Shown in pieces: positions 25,766-34,410 of a DNA stretch of 41,646 bases. The notes beneath the pieces are model-generated. The model ran no database searches, had not been told where the DNA came from, and saw only the letters and a program-made list of their open reading frames with translations. The DNA lies in assembly GCA_021324415.1 (NCBI GenBank), contig JAJPJF010000055.1, positions 1 through 41,646 of the forward strand. The letters are read 5' to 3'. The translations under genes were made by a program, and so were the position numbers. Positions within the stretch are counted from its first letter, which is position 1; each line of letters starts with the position of its first letter. The DNA is from Nostocales cyanobacterium Centralia_MAG_434 (GTDB taxonomy: Bacteria; Cyanobacteriota; Cyanobacteriia; Cyanobacteriales; Nostocaceae).

Positions 25766-27127
25766 ATGGATTCTCTCGAACCTCAAACCTCAAATGGAAA
25801 ATCTTCCTCCTCCTTGCCTTTAGAACTAGTCGAAGCTAATAGAAAGGGGATGGCAAAGTTCAGCCTTGTCGCGTTGGGTCTGTTCTCAGTTTTAACAGGA
25901 CTGTTGGTTGTGGGTTTATTGCCTCGGTTACAGCGACAAGCTGAGTTACAAGTGTCTGCAAAAGAAGCAAAGACAAATCTTTTGACAGTGAATACTGTAA
26001 CAGCCCATCGAGCTCCTACAACTTCTGAGCTCATGCTTCCTGGGAATATTCAAGGACAACAGGAAACAACGATCTACGCTCGTACTAATGGCTATTTGAG
26101 TAAACGATTGGTAGATATTGGCGATCGGGTCAAAGCTGGACAACTTTTAGCTCAAATTGAATCACCAGAAACTGACCGAGAATTAGAGCAAGCGCATGCC
26201 AACCTTGCTCAATCTCGTGCTGCTTACATGCAAGCGCGTGCCAATTTCCTGCAAGCCCAGTCATCTTTGTTGCAGGTACAAACAAATTCTGACTTGGCAC
26301 ATGTCAGTTCTCAACGCTGGGAAACACTTGAAAAACAAGGTGCTGTTTCTCATCAAGATTTTGATGAAAAATATAGCGCTTACAAAGCAAGTACGGCAAA
26401 TGTTAAAGCAGCTGAAGCTACGGTTAAGGCTAATCAGTCAAGTATTGAGTCGGCAATGGCAAACGTCAGCGCCAACACAGCCAATGTTCGCCGTTTAGAG
26501 GCAACGCAATCTTTTAAACAAATTATCGCTCCTTTCGACGGAGTCATTACTGCTCGCAATATTGACACAGGCTCACTGATCACTGCAGGAAGTAGTGGTG
26601 CTAATGCTGTGTGGCTATATAAGATAGCCCAACCTAAGATGTTGCGTATCTTTGTGAATGTACCACAAACTTATATTCAGTCTATTCACCCAGGCGAAAC
26701 CACTGCCAACATTTTGGTAAGGGAACTTCCTAACCAAGTATTTACAGGTAAGGTAGTGCGTAGCGCTAAAGCTTTGGATCAAACTTCCCATACCTTGCTC
26801 ACTGAAGTGCAGGTTCCGAACCCAGATTTGAAGCTCTTACCAGGAATGTTTGCACAGGTCAAGTTTATACTCAATCAAGCTTCGGCACCGTTAATGATCC
26901 CAGCGAATGTTCTTGTAGTTCGTGCCAATGGACCTCAAGTGGCTTTGGTAGGGGAAGATCAGACAGTGCATTATCAGAAAGTTGCACTTGGAAGAGACTA
27001 CGGAAGCGAAATAGAAATCACTTCTGGTCTTTCTGGCAATGAGTCACTTATTGTTAATCCCACAGACGATATTGTTGAGGGAATAAAGGTGCGTGGTGTT
27101 GCAGCTAAACAGAAATTAAATCATTAG
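25766..27127 (+). CDS. RND membrane fusion protein (HlyD/AcrA-like), pump 1
   Basis: A 453-residue periplasmic adaptor with an N-terminal membrane anchor at about 35-55 (SLVALGLFSVLTGLLVVGLL). The lipoyl half-motif TNGYLSKRLVDIGDRVKAGQ, a helical hairpin (about 140-240, rich in Ala and Gln) and the second lipoyl half IIAPFDGVITARNID are visible, then a beta-barrel domain. The start is ATG 25766 with AAGGAG at optimal spacing; the open frame continues upstream into the permease end, but a restart here is clear. The 35-bp gap to the permease and the terminator at 27153-27187 define the end of the padR operon. Confidence 0.92.
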   Translation: MDSLEPQTSNGKSSSSLPLELVEANRKGMAKFSLVALGLFSVLTGLLVVGLLPRLQRQAELQVSAKEAKTNLLTVNTVTAHRAPTTSELMLPGNIQGQQETTIYARTNGYLSKRLVDIGDRVKAGQLLAQIESPETDRELEQAHANLAQSRAAYMQARANFLQAQSSLLQVQTNSDLAHVSSQRWETLEKQGAVSHQDFDEKYSAYKASTANVKAAEATVKANQSSIESAMANVSANTANVRRLEATQSFKQIIAPFDGVITARNIDTGSLITAGSSGANAVWLYKIAQPKMLRIFVNVPQTYIQSIHPGETTANILVRELPNQVFTGKVVRSAKALDQTSHTLLTEVQVPNPDLKLLPGMFAQVKFILNQASAPLMIPANVLVVRANGPQVALVGEDQTVHYQKVALGRDYGSEIEITSGLSGNESLIVNPTDDIVEGIKVRGVAAKQKLNH

Positions 27128-27152
27128 CATCACTGACATCTTGTACTTGTTT

Positions 27153-27187
27153 AAAAATCTGCCTCCCTTCTCTAGGTGGCAAATTTT
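27153..27187 (+). terminator. Terminator of the PadR-RND operon
   Basis: The arms AAAATCTGCC (27153-27162) and GGCAAATTTT (27177-27186) pair with one mismatch, followed by a T-run. It lies 26 bp past the membrane fusion protein stop. Confidence 0.7.
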
Positions 27188-27315
27188 TACCTACTTCAGC
27201 AATTCATCTGGTGTTATGGGTTCTTTGTTTTCACATGGGTGAACGATATTGTATTGCGTAGTGCGTCCGCGAAGCGTGTGCTTTGCACTCACATCTTACT
27301 CGCTTTGGAATAAAT

Positions 27316-27336
27316 GAGGGAGCAAGATGCTCCCTC
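27316..27336. repeat. Hairpin GAGGGAGC/GCTCCCTC
   Basis: Perfect 8-bp arms (27316-27323, 27329-27336) with an AAGAT loop and no T-run. Probably part of a small interspersed repeat. Confidence 0.55.
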
Positions 27337-27417
27337 TACCATCTGTTTTACAAAATTGGGATGCTCTTTGATGAAGATATAGAAATCTGTGTAGAAGTTG
27401 TAAAAATTAAAAGTCTC

Positions 27418-27457
27418 AGAATCCCGGTTCCTCAGAGAAATCGGGATTCTCGTTTTT
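27418..27457 (+). terminator. Terminator-like hairpin
   Basis: The arms AGAATCCCG (27418-27426) and CGGGATTCT (27442-27450) pair perfectly, followed by CG and five T. No gene lies immediately upstream, so it may be a back-up terminator or a repeat copy; the CCGG...GAAATCGGGATTCT form is common in these genomes (from memory). Confidence 0.5.
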
Positions 27458-27738
27458 CCGAATGATTTAGGTGTTTAATGAAAAAGGCCTTATCACTTTT
27501 TCAACAACAACAGCATCAAATTGGCGCTATTTAACATTGAAAATCACTACGATGTATCCTTACTAGTTTAGGACTACCTACCTTTTTTAAATAAGTTATT
27601 CATATATTAGAGTACAGTTGTGATAAAGTTTTTCATAGATAACATTTGCCCTACTCTGGCAAGAGACAACAATCTAATCTCTCGCTTAAACATAATAGTG
27701 AGATTTTTATTGCCGAAAGATGCACCTTGCATAATATT

Positions 27739-28365
27739 ATGAGTGAGATTCACAAACGTCAAATCAAGTCCTACCTTCAAAAAACATTTAATAGGTTTAT
27801 TGATTTATCAGATTATCAAGACAAATCCGATAAAAAAAGAGAGTCGATTTTTTTAACAAGAAGTTTAGCTGCATTTGCATTAATGGTTTTAGCAGATCTT
27901 TCCCCTCAAGAAGCATCAGAATCAATAGTGACTGGTAGACAAGACAATGGCATCAGTTCTATTTATTTTGACGAAAGAGAAAAGATAATGTATGTATTAC
28001 AGTCAATTTGGAAACAGAATAGCAAAGGCAATATAAAAGAAGTCCGGAAATTTAGTAGAGATTTTAAAAAATTGGTTAATCCTAAATACACCAAACTTGT
28101 CTCAAAAATAATTAATAAAAATCAAGATATTGAAGAGGCTTTAAATGATGCAGCAACTAGGTTCGAAATAATTTTAGTCTATTCAGATCAAACTCGATTA
28201 GCAGATGAAACGAAAAGAGAATTTGATAATTTGCTAAGTGAGATGAATGACTCAATAGATATTGTTAATATGAGGCTTCTTAATCAAGAAAATATATATC
28301 AGATAATTCAAGTCTACTCATTGGCAGAAACAGTCAAGTATGGAGTAGGGATTTTTAGCTCTTAG
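27739..28365 (+). pseudogene. Truncated AIPR-like (abortive infection) protein with degenerate nuclease motif
   Basis: A 208-residue protein resembling the N-terminal region of AIPR-type abortive-infection proteins: EIHKRQIKSYLQKTF, FIDLSDY, FLTRSLAAFALMVLADLSPQEA. In the family as I recall it, the next stretch is N-G-I-D-A-I-Y...Q-S-K-W, a restriction-nuclease-like D...QxK site. Here it reads DNGISSIYFDE (S73 for Asp) and VLQSIWKQ (I90 for Lys), so both catalytic residues appear lost. Family members run to about 550-700 residues; this one stops at 208 and no continuation is seen in other frames downstream. ATG 27739 is preferred over TTG 27646. It is likely a decayed defence gene, or a dead paralogue with another role. 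Composition is AT-rich. Confidence 0.6.
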
Positions 28366-28500
28366 CTTTGCTATGCTACTTCAAAAAGAATAAATATAGT
28401 AATTATATTTAATCCAGAAAATTCTGACAGACTCACCATAATTAGTAACTTTTATAAAATCTTGCTTCTCTTTTCACGAATCATTTGGAAGTGCTATATC

Positions 28501-28606
28501 ACCAAAACAAAGCAAACTTACTCCAAAAAATTAACCCTTGTCTTAGGATTTTATAGTTTCTAAACTGATCAACAAAGACTTAGAAAAAGTCATTAGCATT
28601 ACCAGC
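28501..28606. promoter_or_regulatory. Conserved 106-bp upstream element, copy A
   Basis: By hand alignment, about 78 of 106 bases match 36332-36437 without gaps. Best blocks are GCAAACTTA, ATTAACCCTTGT (28530-28541), TTTCTAAACT (28557-28566) and AGCATT-CCAGC near the end. It ends 36 bp before the first DJ-1 gene, so it is probably the promoter or leader of the seven-gene array. It may bind a shared regulator; a diverged repeat is the alternative. Confidence 0.7.
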
Positions 28607-28642
28607 TAATAATTTAGTACCCCTAAGGAAGTTTAACTAACT

Positions 28643-29326
28643 ATGATACCTAGATCCCTTGGTGGGAAGAAAATCGCAGTTCTTGTTGAAAGTGAGTTCA
28701 TCCCTGAAGAAATTGAAGCGTATCAAAAGCGTTTCTCACAACTCAAAGCAACTGTACATTTGATGTCTAGGCTTTGGAATCAGCCAAGTGTTCGCTTCTT
28801 CAGCGATGAAGATACTGGCAATACACCTCGCACAATTGAGGTGAACATTGATTTTCAAAACGTAGATGTTAACGAGTATGCGGCTGTGATTATGTCTGCC
28901 AATTACACTAGTGTTCGTCTGCGTTACTTTGAACCTCAGCCAGGTCAGCCAGTAAGTGCTGAACAAGTCCGCACCTCACCAGCCGTGCAGTTTTTCGCCA
29001 AGGCAATGGCAAATCCCAAAATTGTCAAGGGAGCGCTGTGTCATGGGCTGTGGATACTAACACCAATGCCAGAGTTGCTCAAGGATCGAAAAGTTATCTG
29101 CCATGAGGTAGTTCTTGCAGACATCCTTAATGCTGGGGGAGTTTACGTACCTTCATCCTCAGGGGTTGTGGTTGACGGCGATCTTGTTACTGGTCGATCA
29201 AGACACGAGGTCGAGCCATTTATTGATGCCATTACTGAACAGATTCAACAAATATCCACTGCCACCAATCTCTTCTCAACCAGAAGAACTAACACTTCTG
29301 TCTCCAGAGTAAAAGTTGCAAGCTAA
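28643..29326 (+). CDS. DJ-1/PfpI family protein 1
   Basis: A 227-residue protein of the DJ-1/PfpI (class I glutamine amidotransferase-like) fold. The start KKIAVLVESEF provides the usual acidic residue (E16 or E18), and the nucleophile elbow is KGALCHGLWIL with C133 followed by H134. Relatives include protease PfpI, glyoxalase III/deglycase-type and chaperone-like stress proteins; the exact reaction cannot be assigned. The central part (about 50-75) differs from short PfpI enzymes. It is the first gene of a same-strand array, and the next gene, another DJ-1 relative, starts 38 bp later. GGAAG about 12 nt upstream is a weak ribosome site. Confidence 0.85.
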   Translation: MIPRSLGGKKIAVLVESEFIPEEIEAYQKRFSQLKATVHLMSRLWNQPSVRFFSDEDTGNTPRTIEVNIDFQNVDVNEYAAVIMSANYTSVRLRYFEPQPGQPVSAEQVRTSPAVQFFAKAMANPKIVKGALCHGLWILTPMPELLKDRKVICHEVVLADILNAGGVYVPSSSGVVVDGDLVTGRSRHEVEPFIDAITEQIQQISTATNLFSTRRTNTSVSRVKVAS

Positions 29327-29364
29327 TTCTCGCAAAAATAAATTTATAACTGGGATACAGTGAC

Positions 29365-30192
29365 ATGAGAAAGATTTTGACAATTCTATCAGAGTACGGC
29401 TATTGGGGTGAGGAACTCATAGGTCCTTTAGAAACCCTAGATGCTGCTGGGTATCAAGTTGACTTTGCAACTCCAACCGGAAAAAGACCAGTTGCACTCC
29501 CTCCCAGTATGGACCCGACTTTTGTTGATCCACCATTGGGTCGGACAGTGGTATCAGAGGAGATGGCGCAGAAAGTCAAACTATTGGACGATCCTAAAAA
29601 TCCAAGGCTAGACAATCCCATTATCCTATCAGAGTGGTTGCCTGATCGACCTTACTGGAGTGAGGAGAAATTCCTTCGGGCAATGGAGGCTTACAACAAT
29701 GCAGTTGATGCAGTTCAAAAGGATATAGAACAATATGATGCTCTTCTGATAGTAGGTGGTAGTGGTCCTATTGTGGATTTAGCAAACAACCATCGAGTTC
29801 ATGACCTCATCCTCAGCTTTTATAAGCTCGGCAAGCCCATTGCCGCAGAATGCTACGGTGTGACTTGTCTCGCCTTTGCTCGCGACTTGGCAGACCGCAA
29901 GAGCATTATTTGGGGTAAGCACGTCACAGGTCATTGTAAAGAATATGATTACAAAGATGGAACTGGATTTGTCGGTTCTGACCTGAATATGGGCCCACCT
30001 CCCTATCCTCTAGAGTACATACTCCGCGATGCAACAGGTCCAGAAGGTGGCTACCATGGCAATTTTGGTAGAGAAATCTCTGTCATTGTTGACTATCCAT
30101 TCATTACAGGTCGGTCTACAGCAGACTCTTATACAACTGGCCAGAAGTTAGTGGAAGTTTTAGAGAGAGGGCTGAAGCGTTACGGTTGGTAA
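29365..30192 (+). CDS. DJ-1/PfpI family protein 2 (Hsp31-like size)
   Basis: A 275-residue DJ-1/PfpI-fold protein, larger than the first and resembling the Hsp31/type 1 amidotransferase-like group. Conserved points are GEELIGP (E17), DFATPTG (about 33-39), ALLIVGGSGPIVDLANN and the nucleophile elbow PIAAECYGVTCLA with C163. Tyr replaces the His that usually follows the Cys, so the catalytic geometry may differ. Hsp31-type proteins act on methylglyoxal or as holding chaperones in bacteria and yeast. It lies 38 bp after DJ-1 gene 1 and 28 bp before the ThDP enzyme, so all three are likely cotranscribed. The two DJ-1 proteins are not recent duplicates. Confidence 0.85.
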   Translation: MRKILTILSEYGYWGEELIGPLETLDAAGYQVDFATPTGKRPVALPPSMDPTFVDPPLGRTVVSEEMAQKVKLLDDPKNPRLDNPIILSEWLPDRPYWSEEKFLRAMEAYNNAVDAVQKDIEQYDALLIVGGSGPIVDLANNHRVHDLILSFYKLGKPIAAECYGVTCLAFARDLADRKSIIWGKHVTGHCKEYDYKDGTGFVGSDLNMGPPPYPLEYILRDATGPEGGYHGNFGREISVIVDYPFITGRSTADSYTTGQKLVEVLERGLKRYGW

Positions 30193-30220
30193 GTTTAATC
30201 AAATTGACTGAAACTACTTC

Positions 30221-31975
30221 ATGAATGTCCCAACAAAACAGGTTATGCCCAAGGAAGCGGAAGTTATGCCTGAGAGAAATGGCCGCTTTGCAATTATTGA
30301 ACAACTTCTCGCAGATGACATACACTACATGTTTGGGAACCCTGGTACAGTTGAGCAAGGGTTTCTAGATGTCTTAAAGGATTATTATCCAGAATTCAAA
30401 TATATCTTCGCACTGCAAGAAACAATTGCAGTCGGCGCAGCCGATGGCTATGCCCGTGCTACGAAGAAGCCCACTGTTGTACAACTCCATAGCGGAGTTG
30501 GTTTGGGCAACGGGGTGGGAATGATTTATCAGGCTATGCGCGGTCACGCACCGTTGGTGGTCATTGCTGGTGAAGCTGGTATTCAATATGATGCCATGGA
30601 CGCTCAAATGGCTGCTGACCTTGTGAGCATAGCTAAGCCTGTCACTAAATGGGCAACTCGGGTTGTTCATCCCTCCTCTTTATTACGCGTGTTACGTCGA
30701 GCCATCAAAATAGCTGCCACACCACCTATGGGACCGGTGTTTGTCAGTTTACCGATGGATATCCTCGACGCTCCCAATGATGAAGAAGTGGTTCCCACAT
30801 CTTTTCCAGTGACACGGGTGACTCCTGAACCAGAGGAACTCGCAAAAGCTGCAGAACTCTTAGCTACAGCTAAAAAGCCTTTGATCATTGTCGGTGATGG
30901 GGTAGCTTTTTCTGATGCACAGGCTGAATTGACGCGTGTGGCTGAACTCGTAGGGGCTCAAGTTTGGGGAGCAGACTCATCTGAACCTAACATGAGTGCT
31001 ACCCATCCTTTGTTTGGAGGGTTGCTAGGTCATATGTTTGGGGATGATAGCCGCCGTATCACATCACAGGCAGATGTGGTGTTGATCGTCGGAACTTATG
31101 TTTTCCCCGAGGTATTTCCTGCACTATCCGGTGCTTTTGCCCCGGAAGTGAAAGTGATTCACATTGACCTGAATGCTTATGAAATAGCAAAGAACTTTCC
31201 TGTGACTCTCGGTATAGTCAGCGACCCAAAAACCACTCTCGATACGCTGACATCTGTACTTGAAACAACCACGACACCTGAACAGAAGAAAGCAGCTATT
31301 GAGAGAGCCATTCAAATAGCTGAAGATAAGAAGCGGAAATTAGCTACTCAACTTGATGCTGACAAGGCAGTTCGCGACTCAGTGCCTTTGCATATGAGCC
31401 GTTTTGCCGAGGAGCTAGCTGCTCATCTACCGTCAGATGCCATCATTTTTGATGAAGCAATTACGAATTCTCCAGAACTGTGTCGTTACATACCACCAAC
31501 AACAGTGGGATATTATTATCAAACACGAGGTGGTTCCCTAGGTGTTGGAATTCCTGGTGCGATCGGAGCTAAACTGGCTCATCCAGATAAAACTGTGATT
31601 GGTTTCACAGGTGATGGAGGTAGTATGTACACTATCCAGGCACTCTGGACTGCCGCACACCACAATATCGATGCCAAATTTGTCATCTGCAATAATCATA
31701 GCTATCAAATACTAAAGCTCAACATTTTGCAGTATTGGCGCGAGCGTCAAATACCAGAACATGACTACCCATCTTCTTTCAACCTGCGTAACCCAGATAT
31801 AGATTTCACGGAATTAGCACGGGCTTTGGGAGTTCAGGCTATTCGGGTTGAGAAGCCAGACCAAATTGACTCAGCAATCCAAAAAGCATTGAATCACAAT
31901 GGACCTTTTTTGATTGACTTAGTACTCACAAACGAAGTTGTGGGAGCCAAGATTGGGGTTAAGTGCGGTCAGTGA
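30221..31975 (+). CDS. ThDP-dependent enzyme, benzoylformate decarboxylase-like
   Basis: A 584-residue thiamine-diphosphate enzyme with the Pyr (about 20-190), central (about 205-340) and PP (about 390-570) domains. The N-terminal FGNPGTVEQGFLDVL and the catalytic Glu E67 in ALQETIAVGAADGYARA are typical. QLHSGVGLGNGVG carries H90, matching the active-site His of benzoylformate decarboxylase (H70). The cofactor motif runs GFTGDGGSMYT to CNNHSY. The likely chemistry is decarboxylation of a 2-keto acid or carboligation of aldehydes; substrate unknown. ATG 30221 is the longest start; ATG 30245 or 30266 is possible. It sits between DJ-1 and SnoaL-like genes, suggesting handling of keto or aldehyde compounds. 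Confidence 0.85.
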   Translation: MNVPTKQVMPKEAEVMPERNGRFAIIEQLLADDIHYMFGNPGTVEQGFLDVLKDYYPEFKYIFALQETIAVGAADGYARATKKPTVVQLHSGVGLGNGVGMIYQAMRGHAPLVVIAGEAGIQYDAMDAQMAADLVSIAKPVTKWATRVVHPSSLLRVLRRAIKIAATPPMGPVFVSLPMDILDAPNDEEVVPTSFPVTRVTPEPEELAKAAELLATAKKPLIIVGDGVAFSDAQAELTRVAELVGAQVWGADSSEPNMSATHPLFGGLLGHMFGDDSRRITSQADVVLIVGTYVFPEVFPALSGAFAPEVKVIHIDLNAYEIAKNFPVTLGIVSDPKTTLDTLTSVLETTTTPEQKKAAIERAIQIAEDKKRKLATQLDADKAVRDSVPLHMSRFAEELAAHLPSDAIIFDEAITNSPELCRYIPPTTVGYYYQTRGGSLGVGIPGAIGAKLAHPDKTVIGFTGDGGSMYTIQALWTAAHHNIDAKFVICNNHSYQILKLNILQYWRERQIPEHDYPSSFNLRNPDIDFTELARALGVQAIRVEKPDQIDSAIQKALNHNGPFLIDLVLTNEVVGAKIGVKCGQ

Positions 31976-32013
31976 TAGACAAAAATGTTCACTATTAAAC
32001 AGAGACAACAGCC

Positions 32014-32463
32014 ATGACAGTAGCAAATTTGAAGACCTTGACTGAAGCTGAAATACAACAGCTAGCAAAAGACTGGTATTTGAAACTAGATGTTCATGCT
32101 CCCCTTGAGGATTATGTTCCCTTTTTAGCACAAGAGGGTCTAGAAATGCGTTTTCCTGAAGCCACAGTTTATGGTTTCGAGGGATTTAAAGGCTGGTATG
32201 AGCGCGTGATTGGTATTTTCTTTGATGAAGTACACACCGTAAAACAAGTCAAAGTTTCGCCTTCAGGGGATAAGGCGAATGTTGAGGTTATTGTCAAATG
32301 GGAAGCGAGTGTTTGGAAGGCACCAGCGGCTAAAAGTGAAAGAATTGTGTTGGATGCTTATCAAACATGGGTGGTGAAGCGATCGCCTAATACTGGCTTA
32401 CCAGTTATAGAGATATATATTGTTGATTCCTTAGATTACTATGAAGGTTCTGCCAAACTCTAA
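32014..32463 (+). CDS. SnoaL/NTF2-like protein 1
   Basis: A 149-residue protein with the cone-shaped SnoaL/NTF2-like pattern: an N-terminal helix (EAEIQQLAKDWYLKLD), a loop with LEDYVPFLAQEGLEMRFPE, a helix GFEGFKGWYERVIGIFFDEVH and long strands with VKVSPSGDKANVEVIVKWEA. The fold covers ketosteroid-isomerase-like enzymes, polyketide cyclases and non-catalytic ligand binders, so no reaction is assigned. It starts 38 bp after the ThDP enzyme gene and probably shares its transcript. It is only distantly similar to the two SnoaL-like genes downstream. Confidence 0.78.
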   Translation: MTVANLKTLTEAEIQQLAKDWYLKLDVHAPLEDYVPFLAQEGLEMRFPEATVYGFEGFKGWYERVIGIFFDEVHTVKQVKVSPSGDKANVEVIVKWEASVWKAPAAKSERIVLDAYQTWVVKRSPNTGLPVIEIYIVDSLDYYEGSAKL

Positions 32464-32634
32464 TATTGCAGGCATTTTCTAAGTAATAAAGTTGTGGTAA
32501 GCACATGACCACTCAAAAGAGCAATAAAGTTTTCATGACTAAGTGGTCTGTGCATTTCTGAAGTTTGCTAATTTAGCACAATCTCAGTTAGGAAGAACAC
32601 TCAAATTTACCTGACTATCACAGGAGATAAAGGA

Positions 32635-33003
32635 ATGACAATTTCAACAGTTACACCAGGACGTCAATTTTTCGATACCCATGTCGAGACAATTATGGCA
32701 GGAAAAATTGATGAAATGGTAGATAGAGATTATACAGAAGATGCTGTATTGATAACCTTTTTCAATGGGTTTCAAACACCTCCACCTCTTACAATCAAAG
32801 GTCGTGAAAATATCAAGAAGTTTTTTCATGATTACCTAAAAACAATTGGATATATTGATATCAAGTCTCTCGACTTTACTGAAACTGAAGGTGCAATTTT
32901 TTTTCAAGCAAAATTTAACTGTAATCTTGGTCTAGTAACAGTTGGAGATGCGTGGACTATGCGTGATGGTCAAATTGCTTATCACTATGGTTTTTGGGTC
33001 TAG
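32635..33003 (+). CDS. SnoaL/NTF2-like protein 2
   Basis: A 122-residue protein of the SnoaL/NTF2-like superfamily: the helix FFDTHVETIMAGKIDEMVDRDYTEDAV leads into a strand, then KGRENIKKFFHDYLKTIG and three long strands ending GDAWTMRDGQIAYHYGFWV. The DxAV pattern near residue 36 and the DG-x-I-x-x-H ending are usual for the superfamily. The ribosome site GGAGATAAAGGA lies just before ATG 32635. It is 171 bp after SnoaL gene 1, the longest gap in the array, so an extra internal promoter is possible. Likely a small-molecule binder or isomerase/cyclase-like enzyme. Confidence 0.78.
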   Translation: MTISTVTPGRQFFDTHVETIMAGKIDEMVDRDYTEDAVLITFFNGFQTPPPLTIKGRENIKKFFHDYLKTIGYIDIKSLDFTETEGAIFFQAKFNCNLGLVTVGDAWTMRDGQIAYHYGFWV

Positions 33004-33108
33004 CAATATTTTGTCTGCCATCACTAGAACTTACCTATGCCCCATCCCCGACCTTAACGAATAATCATTTCTTCTCGCCGATCTACTTATCTTGCACAGA
33101 GGATTATT

Positions 33109-33930
33109 ATGAAAACCCCAATGGAACAACTCGTAGTTTCTCCAATGAGCCAGCTCTATAAAGAGCACATTGGTTTCATCAAAGCCAAAAATATTGAAGG
33201 TCTTTTAAATCAATATGCTGACGACCTTCTACTGGTTAGTACCTTGACTGAAGATCGGCAGCCACTGTATATCAAAGGAAAGCAAGCACTCAAAGAGTTC
33301 TTTGAAAGTCGCATTTTCAGTTTAGAAGATCTTGAAAGTACTCTAAATCAGTGGGCTGAGACAGAAAATACTCTAATGATGGTTGAGGAGATCCAAACCA
33401 AAAGCAAGACTGGTGAGGTAGGCAATGTTGAGTTCTACGACAACTGGTTTTTGCAAAATGGAAAAATTGCCATCCACTTTGCTGGAGTCATTCGTTATCC
33501 AGATGGAACCTATGCCAATGGAGGAGCAGTAAAAGGAGAAGCACCTACATCTCCACTAGGCAAGTTCTATAAAGAGCATATTGGCTTTATCAAAGCCAAA
33601 AATGTTGAAGGATTACTCAACCAATATACTGAAGACCTCTTGCTCATCAGCACACTCACTGAAAATCGCAAGCCACTCTATGTACGTGGTCGTCAAGCAC
33701 TCAAAGAGTTTTTTGAGAGCCGCATCTTCAGCCTTGAAGATTTTGAGGTCAAGCTTGATCAGTGGGCAGAAACAGAGAACACATTGATGATTGTGGAAAG
33801 CCTCAAAACCAAAACTGTCAATGGTGATGTTGGCGAAGTGAGTTTTTATGATAATTGGGTGCTACGTGATGGAAAAATTGCTGTTCACTTTGCAGGTGTA
33901 GTTCAGTATCCGGATGGCTCGTACGCATAA
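33109..33930 (+). CDS. Tandem SnoaL/NTF2-like protein (two repeats in one chain)
   Basis: A 273-residue protein made of two near-copies of a SnoaL/NTF2-like domain (about 11-136 and 148-273) with a short linker (NGGAVKGEAPT). Hand alignment of residues 17-136 with 154-273 gives about 90 of 120 identical, no gaps, offset 137 residues (411 bp). Conserved blocks include YKEHIGFIKAKN, ALKEFFESRIFSLED and QWAETENTLM. NTF2-like domains usually dimerise, so the fusion may be a covalent pseudo-dimer. The duplication is internal and fairly recent, but codons have drifted, so the copies are under selection. It lies between SnoaL gene 2 and the VOC gene. Confidence 0.85.
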   Translation: MKTPMEQLVVSPMSQLYKEHIGFIKAKNIEGLLNQYADDLLLVSTLTEDRQPLYIKGKQALKEFFESRIFSLEDLESTLNQWAETENTLMMVEEIQTKSKTGEVGNVEFYDNWFLQNGKIAIHFAGVIRYPDGTYANGGAVKGEAPTSPLGKFYKEHIGFIKAKNVEGLLNQYTEDLLLISTLTENRKPLYVRGRQALKEFFESRIFSLEDFEVKLDQWAETENTLMIVESLKTKTVNGDVGEVSFYDNWVLRDGKIAVHFAGVVQYPDGSYA

Positions 33931-33972
33931 CTACGTTGATTCTAGTTTTAGGAAGGCGCAAGGAGCGAATTC

Positions 33973-34410
33973 ATGACTTTGCTAAAAGTTTCTCAGATGG
34001 CAATCAGTTGCAAAGATCAGGTTGAAACTGAAAAGTTTTACACAAAATATTTTGGTTTTAAAAGAGCACGAGTCGCACCAATTGGTAATAATGAGGAAAT
34101 TATTTTTCTGAAGTTGGGTGACATGTACCTTGAATTGTTCCAAGGAAAGGGTGAAACTCCTGTGCCTGCAGTCAATCAAGATGGACCAACTTATCCAGCT
34201 TGGCGTCATTTTGGATTCCAAGTTGATAATGTTGATGCTAAGCTAGCTGAGATGGGCAAAGATGCAAAAATCACTCTTGGACCGCTCAACTTTGATAGCT
34301 ATATTTCAGGGTGGCGCTCTGTCTGGATATCTGATCCCAATGGGAATATTATTGAGATTAGCCAAGGGTATGTTGACCAAGATAATCCACCACCTTTAGT
34401 AGAAAATTGA
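33973..34410 (+). CDS. VOC superfamily (glyoxalase/dioxygenase-like) protein
   Basis: A 145-residue vicinal-oxygen-chelate protein with paired beta-alpha-beta-beta-beta halves. Expected metal-ligand positions read Q8 (VSQMAIS), E54 (MYLELFQ), H79 (WRHFGFQVD) and E128 (GNIIEISQ), a complete glyoxalase I-like Gln/Glu/His/Glu set. Members isomerise hemithioacetals, open aromatic rings or bind drugs. With DJ-1 proteins (some are glyoxalase III) and a ThDP enzyme nearby, reactive-aldehyde chemistry is plausible but unproven. Its start is 42 bp after the tandem SnoaL gene, and a strong terminator follows, so it is the last gene of the array. Confidence 0.85.
   Translation: MTLLKVSQMAISCKDQVETEKFYTKYFGFKRARVAPIGNNEEIIFLKLGDMYLELFQGKGETPVPAVNQDGPTYPAWRHFGFQVDNVDAKLAEMGKDAKITLGPLNFDSYISGWRSVWISDPNGNIIEISQGYVDQDNPPPLVEN

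Larger units (their letters stand above)
27128..27738. other. Repeat-rich intergenic region, no gene
   Basis: This contains the operon terminator, a GCGTCCGCGAAGCGTG-type interspersed fragment (about 27262-27290), the hairpin at 27316-27336 and the terminator-like hairpin at 27418-27457. Its composition becomes AT-rich after 27480. A 60-codon frame at 27283-27465 runs through the hairpins and is not called. Confidence 0.6.

Noticed and set aside
27283-27465. 60-codon frame
   Set aside because: It runs through two hairpin repeats and an interspersed fragment, and its composition is not protein-like.
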